Source: Apostichopus parvimensis
Lineage: Eukaryota; Echinodermata; Holothuroidea; Aspidochirotida; Stichopodidae
DNA: 64,000 nucleotides
NCBI GenBank assembly: GCA_000934455.1
Contig: KN885370.1
Coordinates: 18,068 to 82,067, forward strand
Direction of reading: 5' to 3'
Shown here one piece after another: positions 26,901 to 41,900 of this stretch. The notes below the pieces were generated by a model. The model searched no databases. It had not been told where the DNA came from and saw nothing but the letters and a program-made list of their open reading frames with translations. The position numbers were made by a program, and so were the translations under genes. Each line of letters starts with the position of its first letter. The stretch's first letter is position 1.

Positions 26901-29900
26901 TATTGCTAAAAAATTCTTTCCAACGAATCGGTACAGACAATCCAAGTTTACTATGCAAACCTTTTACTCTGTAATCCATTTACTATGTTAACCTTTTACT
27001 ATGTAAACCTTTTACTATGTTAACATTTACTATGTAAACAATTTAACAGGTTAATTGTTTTATCATGTTTAAGTAAAAGCATATTATCCACAAACTGTAC
27101 GACTTATGCCTGCAGGATTTTCCTTGACCATCATAAAATGCATCGCGATTGCGACCAAATACCTATGAATCATAAACGTGTGTTTGTTACTAAATTATAT
27201 CATCCAGTATCCGTAAGCCTTGGCCTGCTTAGCTTACCTTCATACAATGCATCTGCATTGCGACCAACCTAATGACCGCAGAACAAAAGACGGGAGGCGG
27301 GGTGAATCGGAGTTCACTGGAAGCAACGTGGGCCAGTGAGAGACCATCCCCGGTGCCTGGTGCTGAACCATCACACAAGAGAAGAGTCAGACAGATGTTG
27401 AGCAGGGACTGTTAATGGAAGACAGAATTAAAGAGAGGTCCTTATATCAGTGAGGGATCTCATCAGAAATGTCCCACACCCCACCCCCAAAAAGAATGCA
27501 ATATTTCTTGGTTGAATGACAACTAAACATAGTATTGCAGACAAATGGGTGAATTGCTTTCTTTTAGACACCACTGAATAGTCATTATCCATACCTTGCT
27601 TTCTTCAGCCAGTTGGAACAATTTCCTAATGCTAATACCACTCTAAACTGTACTCCAATATCATGCTCTCAAAGCACTGGTATTGCCAGTACAAACAGTT
27701 CCCAACCTTGATCTGATAGCAACATGATATTCATACTGCTCGTACTGACAATACGAGTGCTCTGAAGCGGGACATGACACTACAGTATAGGAAAAATTGT
27801 CCCAACTGGGTGTGCTTTCTCTTAGAGACTACAGAATATTCATTCTCCATACCTTGCTTTCTCTTAGAGACTACTGAATATTCATTCTCCATACCTTGCT
27901 TTCTTTTAGAGACTACTGAATATTCATTCTCCAAACCTTGCTTTCTTGTAGAGACTACTGATTATTCATTCTACATATCTTGCATTCTTTGAGAGACTAC
28001 TGAATATTCATTCTCCATACCTTGCTTTCTTTTAGAGACTACTGAATATTCATTCTCCATACCTTGCTTTCTTTTAGAGACTAATGAATATTCATTCTAC
28101 ATACCTTGCTTTCTTTTAGAGACTACTAAATATTCATTCTCCATACCTTGTTTTCTTAGGATATATTGACTGACTGGTATTTAGAGGAACTGTGACTTAC
28201 TTTCAGGTGAGGTAAGTGGCTGATGATGCTCTGCCTGGTCAGAGTTGCGTACAGCCCTTTTAAGAAATTAGCGGCCGACTCCCAATCTAGCTGACGCTGA
28301 AGATAAAAGACAGAAGGAAAAGAGCAACATAAACTCATCAAGAATATCTTTTGGTATGAAATTAAACCTTTAGGTCCTGTAAATATTTCATTCTTACTGC
28401 AAGGTGGTCAGTACCAATTTGTTTTGCTGGAATTTATTTTGCTGGAATGTTAACGATGCTATTACAAGATGAATTTAATAATTTGAAGTGATTTATCTCT
28501 TCATTCAAACCTGTCATAAAGCCACATTGTGGTAGCCATGAATATGTATATTTTTGTTTTTGTGTTAGGATCAGAATAACTCTCTTGTTTGTGATATATT
28601 CACTATATATATTCTGCAAGCATTACTAGTGTTTCAAAATGCTATAGCAAGCTCGTTGGTGTCATTTTCATATTCATTTACTGTTTGAAAGATTGACCAA
28701 TGAACAAACAGACTAACTTTGTAGCGTGAAAAAAAAAAAAAAAACAGGTGAAGAGTAAAAAAAAAAAATTTTTTTATTTTTATTTTTGGAATTAAAAGGG
28801 AATTAAACATGATAAAAGCACAAACCATTAACGTTGGTTTCTTGTGAATTTTCTGAAACAGTTTGTCCAATCTCTTGAGTATCTGAATCAATGCAGGTCG
28901 TAGATCTTGATTGCTCCAGTCTGTCATGGGAATCATCTTGGTGAGGTATCTACGAAAACAGACGGGGAAACTAAATATTATTCCTGCAAAGTCATTTGGT
29001 TTTATACGGTTACCCGTCAAATTACTGTGTAGTCATCTATGTAAAGCGACAATAACCAGGATGGTACGTACCTCTGAAGGCCTTTACAGCCCATGATGAT
29101 GGGATCGTGGGGGGCCACCTTGAGAAGAGTGAGGGCAACCTCGGACAGCCGCTGTTAAAAGAGAGTAGAATAATAATAATAATAATATACAGTTCTTATA
29201 AAGCGCAAAAAACATTAAAATCATCTTGATGTGCTGAAAAAACAACAACAAAAAGCACAGAAACCTAAAAAACAACACTGACAAAAATACACAACTGAAA
29301 AAGTACAGAGTAGAAAGACAAATTAATTGACAAAATCGTGACCTTCATAGGCCACATTGAAGAGGAATGTTTTCAGTTGTTTATTGAAATGTTTTGTGGA
29401 CAAAGATGTGCGGATATTGACTGGTGTAGCGTTCCAAAGCACCGGGGCGGCGACGGCAAACGAGTGGGCTTCATAGGTCTTTGTGCGTGCAGGTACTGGA
29501 ACAAGATTGTTCGTAGGTCTGACGTTTCCAGCTCGAAGTCCCCGAGGAGGAATGTACAGGGTCAACATATCGCAGATGTATGCAGGAGCAGTGCCATGGA
29601 ATACATATACCATTTAGCAGAGAACAATTTTCTATAATCACACCGCCCTGAATGAAGTGTGATTTAAAAGGTGATTTTGGCAGATTTTGTTACAGTTCAA
29701 GAAAAAAGATAAAATTGAGTGCTTACCAATGTACATATAGCTAACACTTTTGAAGTGCTCCTTTAAGGGCTTCAAAAACAATATCAGATCCTCAGTACAG
29801 GTCGAAATGTTCAATTATTGTTTTCTAAATTCTAATAACTCAACACAATTATCTTCTATTAAATTCATATCAACAAGAGAGAGCACCCTTTGATGATAAT

Positions 29901-32900
29901 TCAATACCATACGACCTTGACAAACTATTTTAAGTTATTGTTAAACATGTCTCTGACTTAAGACCGCTGGGTAATTTATCTTTTCCCAATGAAGTTTGTG
30001 TTGAATCTGATGAGGAACTGACCTAATGTTCTTTGTATTCAATAGTTCAGTCACTTTTTATTATTGATGAATAGTCTTATTTAAAGGGTTATTTCTCAAA
30101 ATTAAAAAATGTTACAGAAATGCAACCTGAACTGATGGCAGTATGTTTTAATAGTCTACAAACACATATCCAGTTTAATTTGGTGAACAAAGTTTTCCGT
30201 TAACTGACATCTCATTATTTGACATCAACTCTTGGAGCTACCCCCCAATTCCTCGCCCCCTCCTGTCCACCCTTTAAAACCCAGGACTTACCAGGTGACT
30301 CTTGGTATCCAACAAATCACAATGTAGATTTGATCTACTGCCGCCCTCTACGATTGGTCTCAGCTCCTTCATTCTTTGCAAGCTGTGACTGAAGAAAGTA
30401 GCGACCACGCTCAGGAGCATGTCTCGTGGACGACAGAATTCCGTTGTGATCTCTGCGTCTTCTGAATCGTCCTCGTAACGTTTCCAGACTCTCTCGTCGT
30501 TGTACCTGAAGGATGAGCACGGCAGCGAAACATCGATGCAACATTAAAGATGAAAAAAAAAACCATTGGATGACCCCCGGGCTACACCTGTCGTTTATGA
30601 ACCCCTTGATTTGCCTGACCCATCCATAAAGGTTCCGCTCCTATAACTAAATCAGTTGGGTCCGATAGGGGGAGGGGGGTAGGAATCTAGAGTTGCCAGT
30701 CCAATGCCCCCCCCTCACCCCTCCCTCCCCTCAACTTTGAAATCCTGTGCATGCCCACTGCTATTCCCGATGCTCCCCAGAATTCCATTCCGTGATCTCA
30801 CAGTACTCCTTTCATTTACTTCTCACCTAATGGTAAAATCCTCCCTCATGTCCTCATAAATCTCACCTATCGGTAAAATCCTCCCTCATGTCCTCATAAT
30901 TCTCACCTAAATGTAAAATCCTCCCTCATGTCCTCATAATTCTCACCTGAAGGTAAAATCCTCCCTCATATCCTCATTACTCTCACCTAAAGGTAAAATC
31001 TTCCCTCATGTCCTCATAATTCTCACCTAAGAGTAAAATCCTCCCTCATGTCCTCATAATTCTCACCTAAATGTAAAATCCTCCCTCATGTCCTCATAAT
31101 TCTCACCTAAAGGTAAAATCCTCCCTCATGTCCTCATAATTCTCACCTGAAGGTAAAATCCTCCTTCATGTCCTCATAATTCTCACCTAAATGTAAAATC
31201 CTCCCTCATGTCCTCATAATTCTCACCTAAAGGTAAAATCCTCCCTCATGTCCTCATAATTCTCACCTGAAGGTAAAATCCTCCTTCATGTCCTCATAAT
31301 TCTCACCTAAATGTAAAATCCTCCCTCATGTCCTCATAATTCTCACCTAAATGTAAAATCCTCCCTCATGTCCTCATAATGATCACCTGAAGGTAAAATC
31401 CTCCCTCATATCCTCATTACTCTCACCTAAAGGTAAAATCCTCCCTCATGTCCTCATAATTCTCACCTAAGTGTAAAATCCTCCCTCATGTCCTCCTAAT
31501 TCTCATCTAAAGGTAAATTCCTCCCTCATGTCCTCACAATTCTCACCTAAATGTAAAATCCTCCCTCATGTCCTCATCCCCGAGGTCCACGCCGACCATT
31601 GTTCCCGACTTGTGAGATACTTTTCTGACGGAAGTCTGCTGGGAGTTTGACGAACTCTTAAAGCTCGTTGTCATGTTACTTGTAGCTGCTTCCATCTTTC
31701 GACTTGGTCCTGTGCTCCTGCAAAACAAAAAAGAGAAAGCAGTACTAATCAAGAGGGTTTAAAAGTAATTCCTTGCCACCTTTTATATGCAAAAAAAATG
31801 GAATGTAAATTCTGAACACACAAGGTTTTTTGTGCTTATGAAATAAATAAAGATGCATCTACATTCCAATTGTCAAGTGCTTTCCAGTTTTTTTCCTTTT
31901 GGAGTTATTGCTATGACAAGGTTTCCAAAGTTTGACCAATGGTGACCACCCAATAAGACCTTTGAATTCACTGAGAATCAACATGGATCTTTTGCCCTTA
32001 GTTATACTTGGATCCACATATCAAGTATGATATTCATCCCAAATTTGCTTCTCAAGTCTCATTAAGTCTACAAAGTTTTTAGACTTTTGACCTTAATTGA
32101 CCTTTTAGCCACCATAGATGACACTCACTTAGATTCATTCACAAATCAAGTATGTAGTTGAACCACCATGTACTTTTACAAGTTTACAAGTTTACAAGCC
32201 AAATGTCAAACACATACATACATACCCACTCACACACATACACAGATTGCCATTGCCTTTGGCAAGGAATCAACCCAAACCAGGATTGATGAACTGGTGG
32301 TAAAAAGGAAAGGGGCTTGTAGAAAGAGGAATTTGTAAACCAATATATTGCAAAATAATTATCAAAAGGAATTGTGACAAAGAAGGCTGGTTCCCTGTTG
32401 TTTGGATATAAAACTGAGGTTGTTACAGTGACACAGAGAAAGCATTTTGCTCTTTTCCTCTCATTCTTAAGTTGAAGTATGAAAAATGAGCTTAATAACT
32501 CAACAGTTCAAGTGGCAGAGTGGTTAGTGCTCTGGACTAGAGAGAGTCAGACAAACTCCATGTCTCCGGTTCAAATCCAACTAGAGCATTTTTTATTTTC
32601 TGCTCTTTTCTTCCTTCCATTCTGAAGTTGAAATATTAGAAACGAGCATTATTTCTCAACAGTTCAAGTGGCCAAGTGGTTAGTGCTCTGGACTGGAGAG
32701 AGTCAGACACGCTCCATGTCTCCGGTTCAAATCCAACTAGAGCATTTTTTATTTTCTGCTCTTTTCCTCCTTCCATTCTGAAGTTGAAATATTAGAAACG
32801 AGCATTATTTCTCAACAGTTCAAGTGGCAGAGTGGTTAGTGCTCTGGACTGGAGAGAGTCAGACAAGCTCCATATCTCCGGTTCAAATCCAACTAGAGCA

Positions 32901-35900
32901 TTTTACTTTTATGCTCTTTGGAGCAGGTGGAAGTATAAATGTAAGAAACGAAGTTTATTAATCGGGAACCAAAATGGTGTAATTGGTTCTTCCGTCAGCT
33001 TTGCAAGTTGATGTTCTGGGTTCAAGCCCCAGGTGAGCAATGGTTGGTCTCTCCCTGACAAGGTTCTGGAGCAGCCTAGGTGAGTTGCACGCCACCCCTC
33101 TCCCTCACAAGGTTCTGGCGCGGCGAAGGTGAGTTGCGCGCCACCCCTCTACCTGACAAGGTTCTGGTGCGGTTAAGGCGAGTTGCGTGGCTCCCCTCTC
33201 CCTGACAAGGTTCAGTGGAGAAAATGTTTTATAAAATGGCTAAGTCCAAGCAAATGGATCTTTAAATATTTGAAAGTTTGACACATCAGTGTCCGACCTA
33301 ATGGTCTAGTGGTAGGGAAAATGTTTTTGCAGCCCAAGGTCCCTGGTTCAATCCCAACCTCTGCTTGATTCTTTTTTAATTTCCCCAGTAAAAGACGAGA
33401 CAAAAAAAGACAAAGAAAGACACTGCTGCCTTTTTTTTCAGATCTTGTTTTAGCAGATTACAAAAGATGCATCCATGAAAAAAAAAAACAATACAAAAAG
33501 AAGAAAAAAATACGTCCACTTAGAACCACAAAAATATTGCATCCATTTGATTCCAACCAGAGAGATGAGTTTAATGATCATACCATCCCCATTAGTAAGT
33601 GGAAGATGAAACACCATTTACTTTAAATAAGCTTTTATTGTTAATGAATACCGTGGACGTAATTTTTCATGAGGAAGCAGCTCAATCATAGTCAGAACTT
33701 TTCTCCATCTCCGTTAATACCTTGGAACTAGATGTCCATCCCAAAATGAGTTTTCTCCATCAAAATATGCTAACCAGAAACCCAACATTTCTTAGTGATT
33801 CACTGCCATGTTTTGACAGTTTATATTAAGAACGTGTAAATTATGCAACTTAAAACAGTGGATCCACAAAGGCAAGCGAGATGTTCATCGAATATTTCCC
33901 TTTGGAACTATTGTGATTACAAGAGTTTTAAACTTTGACATCAGTTGACCTCCAGTGTAGTTTGACCTCAACAGAAAACAATAGGGCTCTCCATACAATT
34001 ATAGGGTATGGAGTCCATCCAAGCTTCTTTTTGAAATATTGCAACTAAAAAGTTTTCAGACTTTGGCCTTTCCATTTCCTTCGCTAAGTAATCAATAATA
34101 AAGAAACAATCAAGTACAAGATTAATAATAAAGTGAAAATTAAAATGAATCTTCCAATTGCTAATACCCGCTATCAATTATCTCCGTATCCCCCCCCCCC
34201 ACCTCCATCCCTCGTCCTATTGCATAGTAACTCAAAAATGACAACTTTCTTCTCTGCAATTTCAGAAATATCTCTTCCAGTTCCTCCACCAATATTCTTC
34301 TTTCAAACAAACCTCTTCTCTTCCCCCGATCCTCTCAAAAATTTCTGATGCATGATATATGACCTGCCAATTAATTGGTATTTTTTAGGTACCCTGTCAA
34401 AAGTATGTTGCTGGGGTAGGGGGCTGCTGGGGAGGGGATGGGGGGGCTGCAGCTGCCCTGCAGCCATGCTGCGATTCTGTTGTGTTCTGCAGTTTCACAG
34501 AGTAAGGCATTGCATCTCTGCAGAGATAATCACACCATTGTTTGTTATTGGTTCATCTAATAACTGATTTAGGGCTGCTGCAGTTTTTAATTTTTTTTAT
34601 GCTTTTGACACGATTTTCCTTACCTGGCAAGTCCCTCCGCTCCTGCTATCAACGCTTTAATGGATCCAGCCATCGTAATCAGAGCGGTCTGTTCATCTTT
34701 GGCGGCCTGAGGCGAGTCGTGGTTCATCGTAAACTCCATCAGCTCCTGCAACTTCAGGGGAATGATGGCATCTAGGACAGTCTAAAGGTAAAAAAAAAAA
34801 ATAAAAAGGAGGAAGGGCTTGCATGTATGATCTTGAAAGCTTAAGAACCTACAAAGTAAAAGAGTAAAAACACTAAATTATCCAGGCAGAGGGCACAGGG
34901 ACTCCTTGACAAAGAGGGGGCTGTCTATATAAGAATAATGGTGGCATGTAAGCAGAGGTGTTACTACCTTTAATAGGTTACCACCTATCATAACAAAAGA
35001 GGTTCGGGATAACCAATAAAAGCCGGGGGGGGGGGGGGCAAGAGTAGAAAATGATGATGTTTCTTTAGGGGATGTGTTTTTTAAAGGTTAGTTTGTTTGT
35101 TTTGAACAAGAAAAGCAGCAGTGAGGGAAAGATGGGGGTGGGCATGGGTAGTAGGTTTATCTGTTTCTACTTCTTTTTTCTTTGAAGCATGGAAAGTTAT
35201 AAAAGGAGAGCACATGGATGAGATTAGAGCAAAATCTCTTACAAATTGTAAGAAGGTGGGAGGGGTCAGTAATATAGACAAGGTTAATTTGGAAAGTTGG
35301 TCTTCACATCTTGAAGCTCGCAGTTTATAAAACATCCAACTTTTTCATATCCACGACTTTAAATGGAAGGTTTGTCCACAAAAAATTATGTAGGTATATC
35401 TACGAAGGTATGCTCACCAGCATCTGTCCGCTACGAGTCGACTCGGGTGCATATGCCACCACCACAACGCAGAGGCGTATCGCTTCCAAGAATGAAAAGT
35501 TGTTTTCGTGTTCCCCACTGTAACAGAAGTCCTAAATATAGAGAAAGGAGTAAGAGAGAGCAAACCCAGTCAGATGCAACTCACATCATTCGTATTCCTT
35601 TCCATTTAATTTCTCTGATGACTTACAAAAAATGCTTCATAAAACAATGCTTTGCCTTTAAGCTTCTGTTGTTTATAGTGTACAAATCTTTCCATGGACA
35701 TTAATTTTTTTTGTATCGTCGCCTTTGATCATTTTACGATGCAATTGTGCGCAGTATCCAATACAGTTATTTTCATTTTTTTACTATTATTATTGTTTAT
35801 CAAATTTTTAAATGTTTTTTGTTGTATATTTTCTACTTTAACTATTTGTACTTTCAATTGTATTTGTATTGTCGCCTTTGATCATTTTACGATGGAATTT

Positions 35901-38900
35901 TGTGCATTAATCAATTCTGTTATATTATTTTTATGATTACTATTGTTTATAAAATGAAACAGCATCAAAATATAACATATCAGTTTTAATATAAGATTGT
36001 CGGAAGATCATATATTAGATATAATATGACTAATGAAACTAAGGCAGCCTCCCAAATATTTTCAACAAGTGAAAATTTAATTTATTTGCTATTTCTAATT
36101 GCTTCATTCGATTTCGAAAAATTCCACACTTATAACAATTCCTTCATACACATACATATTATTTTTACATTCAAAAAACAAAATAAATCAATAAATATTA
36201 CTAAAATATTACTTTTCAAGAAACTGCCAGGAGAAACATCTTAGAAATTTGACTAAATATCCTGCTGTGTAAAACAGAAGCTCAAACTTACCAAGGTTTT
36301 CAATGGTTTCTCTCCTTCCACTAAATCCAAAATATCTAAGTGATCAGGACTGTCCTTCTCTAAGCTCTGAATTAGCTTATAAAAACACCGTATTGGAATC
36401 TGAAAATTCAAACAAAAAGTTAAAAAAATGATAATTTAAAAAAAAATGATGATATATTCGTGATACTTCCAATGAAACACATTTAGGGGTTCATGTAAAA
36501 AAAAAAATGGATTTTTGTTTTTTTGTTTTTTTGAGAAATACTAGTATTTCATTGTTTTTTTTTTAGCTAAGCTGATTGTCCGCTAACAGTTTTCATCAGA
36601 AATGACAGACCACGATATGATATGATATAAATTTAAATTGTGACGACGTACCTTGAGAGGATTTCCGTCGTTGTGAAACTGAAGCAGAGGAGCCACACTG
36701 CCGAAGGTCTGCGAACAAACGGAAGATATGAAGGGTAAACTTGCATCTTATAAAGCAAACCAAATATTTAAGGATTTTTTTTCTGGTCGTCCATTGGACA
36801 ACCACGTCTCACCTATTGGTCGTCCAAACTTGCAAAATTTGGTTGTCCAAAACATGTAGCGAAATAAATAAGAATGACCAATATGTAGACTGTAGGAGAG
36901 ATGTGTAGGTTTGATGAATGGAACAGCAATATGTACACTGTAGGAGAGATGTGTAGGTTTGATGAATGAAACAGCATTATGTACACTGTAGGAGAAATGT
37001 GTAGTTTGGTGAATATAATGGTGAATATAAGCCAGAAATATCTTCCTCCTTTGGGTGGATCATAGGCCTACAACTAGTTTTTTTCTAGTTTGTTCTATAA
37101 AGTGATGGAGGGTGATACCAAATTATCAGTTTACCTTTTTTAGGATTATTTAGTTGTAATTTGCAATGTGAATTTGATGCAAACGACAGTCGACCAAATT
37201 TCTATCCAATAACTGGACCACCATTCAAACTTTGTCCTGCAAAGTCACATGGGTTTTGGTAGACCATTTGAACCAAAAATCTCAAATTGCACCATGCAAT
37301 ATTTTAAAAGGAAAAGGAAAGTTAAATTTTTTTCATTTCCCTTTACAGAAAAGCTAAAATCAACATGAAGGACAGCTGGTTACAGGTATCATATCCATAA
37401 TAGTAAGCCAAGTAAAGTCTAAATTTTGTTCACACACTCAAATATATTCCTCACACCTGCTGGCAGCTTGTTCTGTCCAGGTTTTGTTCATGTTTTAACC
37501 AAATTTTTTCATCAAATGATTTCAATGTGTGGGACTAGACAGATGCGGAACAAGTCGAGATAAAAGACAATGATTTTTTTATTTATTTTTTTTATATTTT
37601 ATTATTAATTGTCATCTTTAATGAGGGTAGTCCTGCTCAGTGCAGAAGCACTGCTTTCCAGAGGAGCCATGTCATTGACACTTTTTTCTCAATCCGTGTA
37701 AACATTATTCAAAGTTGCAATCCACTACTTGTTTTATAGGCTACTGAGACAGAAATTTAATAAAACTTTGAGGAAATTAATATTGTCCTCAAAGAACTTG
37801 TTTGACTCACCTGTAGAACAAATGGCTTCATATGGAGCAAGTAAAACTTCTCACAAACAAACTGTAATAATAAAGATGAAAAAAAAAACGATTAAACTGA
37901 CATAGACCTCAAAAACAGAAATAACTGTTCAAACGTTAATATCAGAGGGTTGGTTGTGTGATGTTTTGGTTTTGTCTAATTTTGTCATATTTGTGACTCA
38001 TCAAAAAATAACCGTGGTCATCATACCGTATTACACAGCAATGGCTACATAGTCAGGTCTGTAAGCTATGAAGCAACTATGAGAAGGGGGAAAAAAACTT
38101 ATTCATTCTAGTACCTGAAATACATTACCTTGAGGAATACTACCATCAAATGTAACGAAGATAAAGTATTGAAAATTTGGGATTTTGGAGGTGAAGGAAT
38201 TCAGGCATAGAAATTTGGGCTATTTACTGGCTAAATGTGAATTTTGCCATCTGCCAGTAGAAAGAAAAAACATGGCATTGGCATTTTTCTGTCAGGAGCC
38301 ATTACAAACATAAACACATGGTAAGTTGGCTAACAATCTTCAGTCACTGAATGGGCAAGACTTCTGTAACATATTACATAAGCCCTGTATTACTGCTTTA
38401 TTATCAGATAACACTATTTGGCTTCTCTCAAAAGCAACTGCAGAGACTTGTGTGTGTCATTATTCAGGAAAATGCCAGTAAGACAACTCAAATTTTACCC
38501 AGTAGAATTTTTGCCTGCACTTGTATTTTGTAGCTAGAAGCTAGAGTTTTGAAACATTATAGGCCTGTAAAATTTATCCTGAGTTTGTTTGTTAACATCA
38601 AAGTATCTAAGACAAAAATTTACACAATCTGACATTCCAGAGGAACATCACACTTCACAAATACAAAAATTCACAGAAAGATATTTTAGCAAACCTTTCA
38701 CATCCAGAAACAACAAAACAGGAATATACAACCACTGAGTTATGATTGGGGGTTGAAAATAAACTAATGCTGGGAAGGAAAAGAAAACTGATTCACAAAA
38801 AGTCACAAAGATGCAGGGGTTCCATTTCCTGATCTCTCAAGTATCATCTACATAGATGTAATTCATGCAAATCTACAAAACATCAAGGCATCTCAGTGAA

Positions 38901-41900
38901 CTCCTGTATCCCAGCCAATCCTCCAAGTTTTCCACGTTCAGGTCAAAATTGTACTGTCATTCCATCTATTTATTTGCGAGTCTGTGGCATGCAGTCTTTA
39001 CCTTTACCTCCATTCCCTCGCACATCCTCCCCCCTTCTTCCCACCCATCCTTCTCATGCCATCAGTCCCATTTTAGCAACAAAATTTATCCTGTTAACAT
39101 CAAAGTATCTAAGACGACAATTTACACCATCCGAAATTCCAGAGGAACATCATATTTCACAAATTACAAAAATTCACAGAAAGATATTGAGCAAAATTTT
39201 GCGCAAAATTGATATTGCGCAAAAGATATTGATATTGAGCAAATTGATATTGAGCAAAAAGATATTGAGCAAAATTGAGAAAATTTGACCTTTCTCTACA
39301 ACTGGGAATTAAATCACGAGTCTATGAGAACTTTTTGGCTAGTACTCTTGGCAACTGCGATGCCCAATTCAGGAGGCAATACAACAAACACAAAAACTGA
39401 CATCAACATAAAACAATCATTGGTGTGACTATTTAGTTTCAGGCAAAAATAGTTAAATTGTAAGGTGCGTAGCTAGCTTCACACGAAGATTTCTAACATT
39501 CATATTTCAAGAAAATGTTAGGCTACCTGTAGCCTACACAAGGAGACCCAAATGTTAGGCTACCTATAGTTATATCCTAACAGTTGTAAACTCTGGCAAA
39601 ATTGATGCTAATCATATAACTAATTTTTGGTGAGGTTGACATGCAAAAAGAGCTAAGAACCTCAAACAAGACATGCTATAGCCATAACCTTTCATCAGTT
39701 TGAGATTTATCGATAACTTTTATCTCACCCTGTCCTAATAGCCTTGCTCACGTAATATCACATAGTGTCATAAATGTTCAAAACTTCCAATCATGACTTT
39801 TTTTTCATTTCTCATGACCGCATTGGAACCATCGATGGTTCAACCACTTTGCAAATGCAGCGTACTTAAAAAGGGTTTTACTACGTTACCTGGACAGCAT
39901 CAAGTGCAACATGCTTAACAATCACCAATCCCAATTCTTGTCATGCAAACATCAGGGTGAGACCTCATGCAACCAATCACTACCCAATGGGATTATACCT
40001 TGATGGCTTCACAAACCATCGGGTTGTTTGGATGCTGCGAGTAGACTCTCAGGATGGTGGGCATTATATACTGGAACCTGAGCAAAATATTGAAAATGGA
40101 TACAAAAGGTGAAATAAAACCAAAAACCAAACAAGATCCTATGTAGTTAACAATGTGTGACATGAAACAGCCAGCAATTCCAAAACCTTGGTGTTGAAGA
40201 AGGATAGAAAACTCAGGCAGTCAAAGACTTTTAAGGAGAAATATCGACAGTTTTATCTTGCTATCATAACACCTTTTGTTCTGGCTCCTTCACTGAGGGC
40301 AAACCAATCTCACCAATTCTTACAGACTAAGTGAGAATTATCTAACAAGTATTATCCATAAATCTCTCTTTTTTTTGGTAATATTGACAGTAATGTATTT
40401 TTAAAATGTCATTTGAAGATAAACATCCACACTGATATTGAAAAGGAAAGAACTTTCATCTATAAAGAGCTGCAGTGAACTGAGGCACCGTGTCAAAAAG
40501 GAAAGCTGCAGCTGCTGCAAGATCCCCTGCAGCCAGGCTGAATCAAAATCAAACAATGGAATTACTTCAGAAGAACAATAGTTGTCTATTGTGTGAAAAT
40601 GCACAACACAATAGATTACATTCTATGCAGCTTGGCTGTAGGATGCTGCAGCCCCCTCAGCATCCTACATTTTGGCACAGTGCCAAAAACAATAAACTGA
40701 ACAACTTATTTTCGTGTTCTTGTATGGACATGGCAGGTGACAGTTTATTGCAATGACCACCAGTCGCTTTATTCTATATCGTAGATTTGGCAACTTTATT
40801 TAAAGCAAAGCAAATTTGACAAGAGTTATAAATCAGCTTTGCTTCTGGTAACTATATGGTCAAAATCCTTTCAAATCTCCAAAATGTAAAAACAAGAAAA
40901 CATGTTTGACAGTACAGTAGTAATAACCTACCCCTTGGTGGAAAATATTTGCTTGTATCGAACACAGACGTTGATATACGAAGCTAGGCAGAGTCGTAGA
41001 ATACCGAGATCTTCACAGTGGAGCAAGAGGGCGCCATTGAGAACATTCAAAAACAGTTGAATGTCTTCCATCCAAGGAAAGTCGGACGACATAAACTTGA
41101 AGAATGAATTGATCATCTGAAAGAAACGCAAGAAATTAACGAGTAACGTACCCCATTGTCTTCTGGTTATGTGTGGTAAACCTTACAGTGATAAAATGAT
41201 AACCCCTAAATATGCTAGACATATCACATATGGTCAACATGAAGGTCAATTTTCTGCTAGAATTAGCAAGCCTGCTAGTGATTCTGACTGAGCTGATGTA
41301 GGTCTGAGTAATACTGGTCAGCCTCTAATATGGGGAAACTTATGCTGTAACAACTAAATTATCTTCAGCCAATGTAAGGACACTAATTCTGTAACAACGA
41401 AATTTATCTTCAGCCAATGTGGGGACACTAATGCTGTAACAGATAATCCATCTCTAGCCATCTCTGTTACAACTTAACTATCTCTAGCCAATGTGGGTAC
41501 ACTAATGCTGTAACAACTAAACTTATCTTAAGCCATTGTAGGGACACTAATGCTGTAACAAATAAACCATCTCTAGCCAACTTTGTGACAACTTAACTTT
41601 CTCCTGCCGATGATGTGGGGACACTAATGCTGTAACAAATAACCCATCTCTCTTATAACTTAACTTACTCTAGCCATTGTAGGGACACTAATGCTGTAAC
41701 AACTTAAACCATCTCTAGCCAGGGGACAGAACCATGTACCAAACTATAAATACATAACTTCACACCATCTGGTTATAGCGTCAATCATGCAGAATGGAAA
41801 TTTTACCTTAATCCATTGGTACTTGTGCATCGTGTCTAACCCTAAAAGTTCCATCCCGAGTCTGGGGATATTATAGAGAGCAAATTCAGCATCTAAAGAC

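Larger units (their letters stand above)
21602..27237. other. Longest UNC80 intron (exons 34-35)
   Basis: No exon is required here by phase. Holds the 406-N gap, G-rich tracts (23290-23360, 24175-24200) and the repeat at 26935-27050; nothing else recognised. Confidence 0.7.

Noticed and set aside
32448-32925. Functional class II tRNA genes
   Set aside because: A and B boxes are present, but the anticodon and T stems do not pair well and the three copies share a long linker; a tandem SINE fits better.
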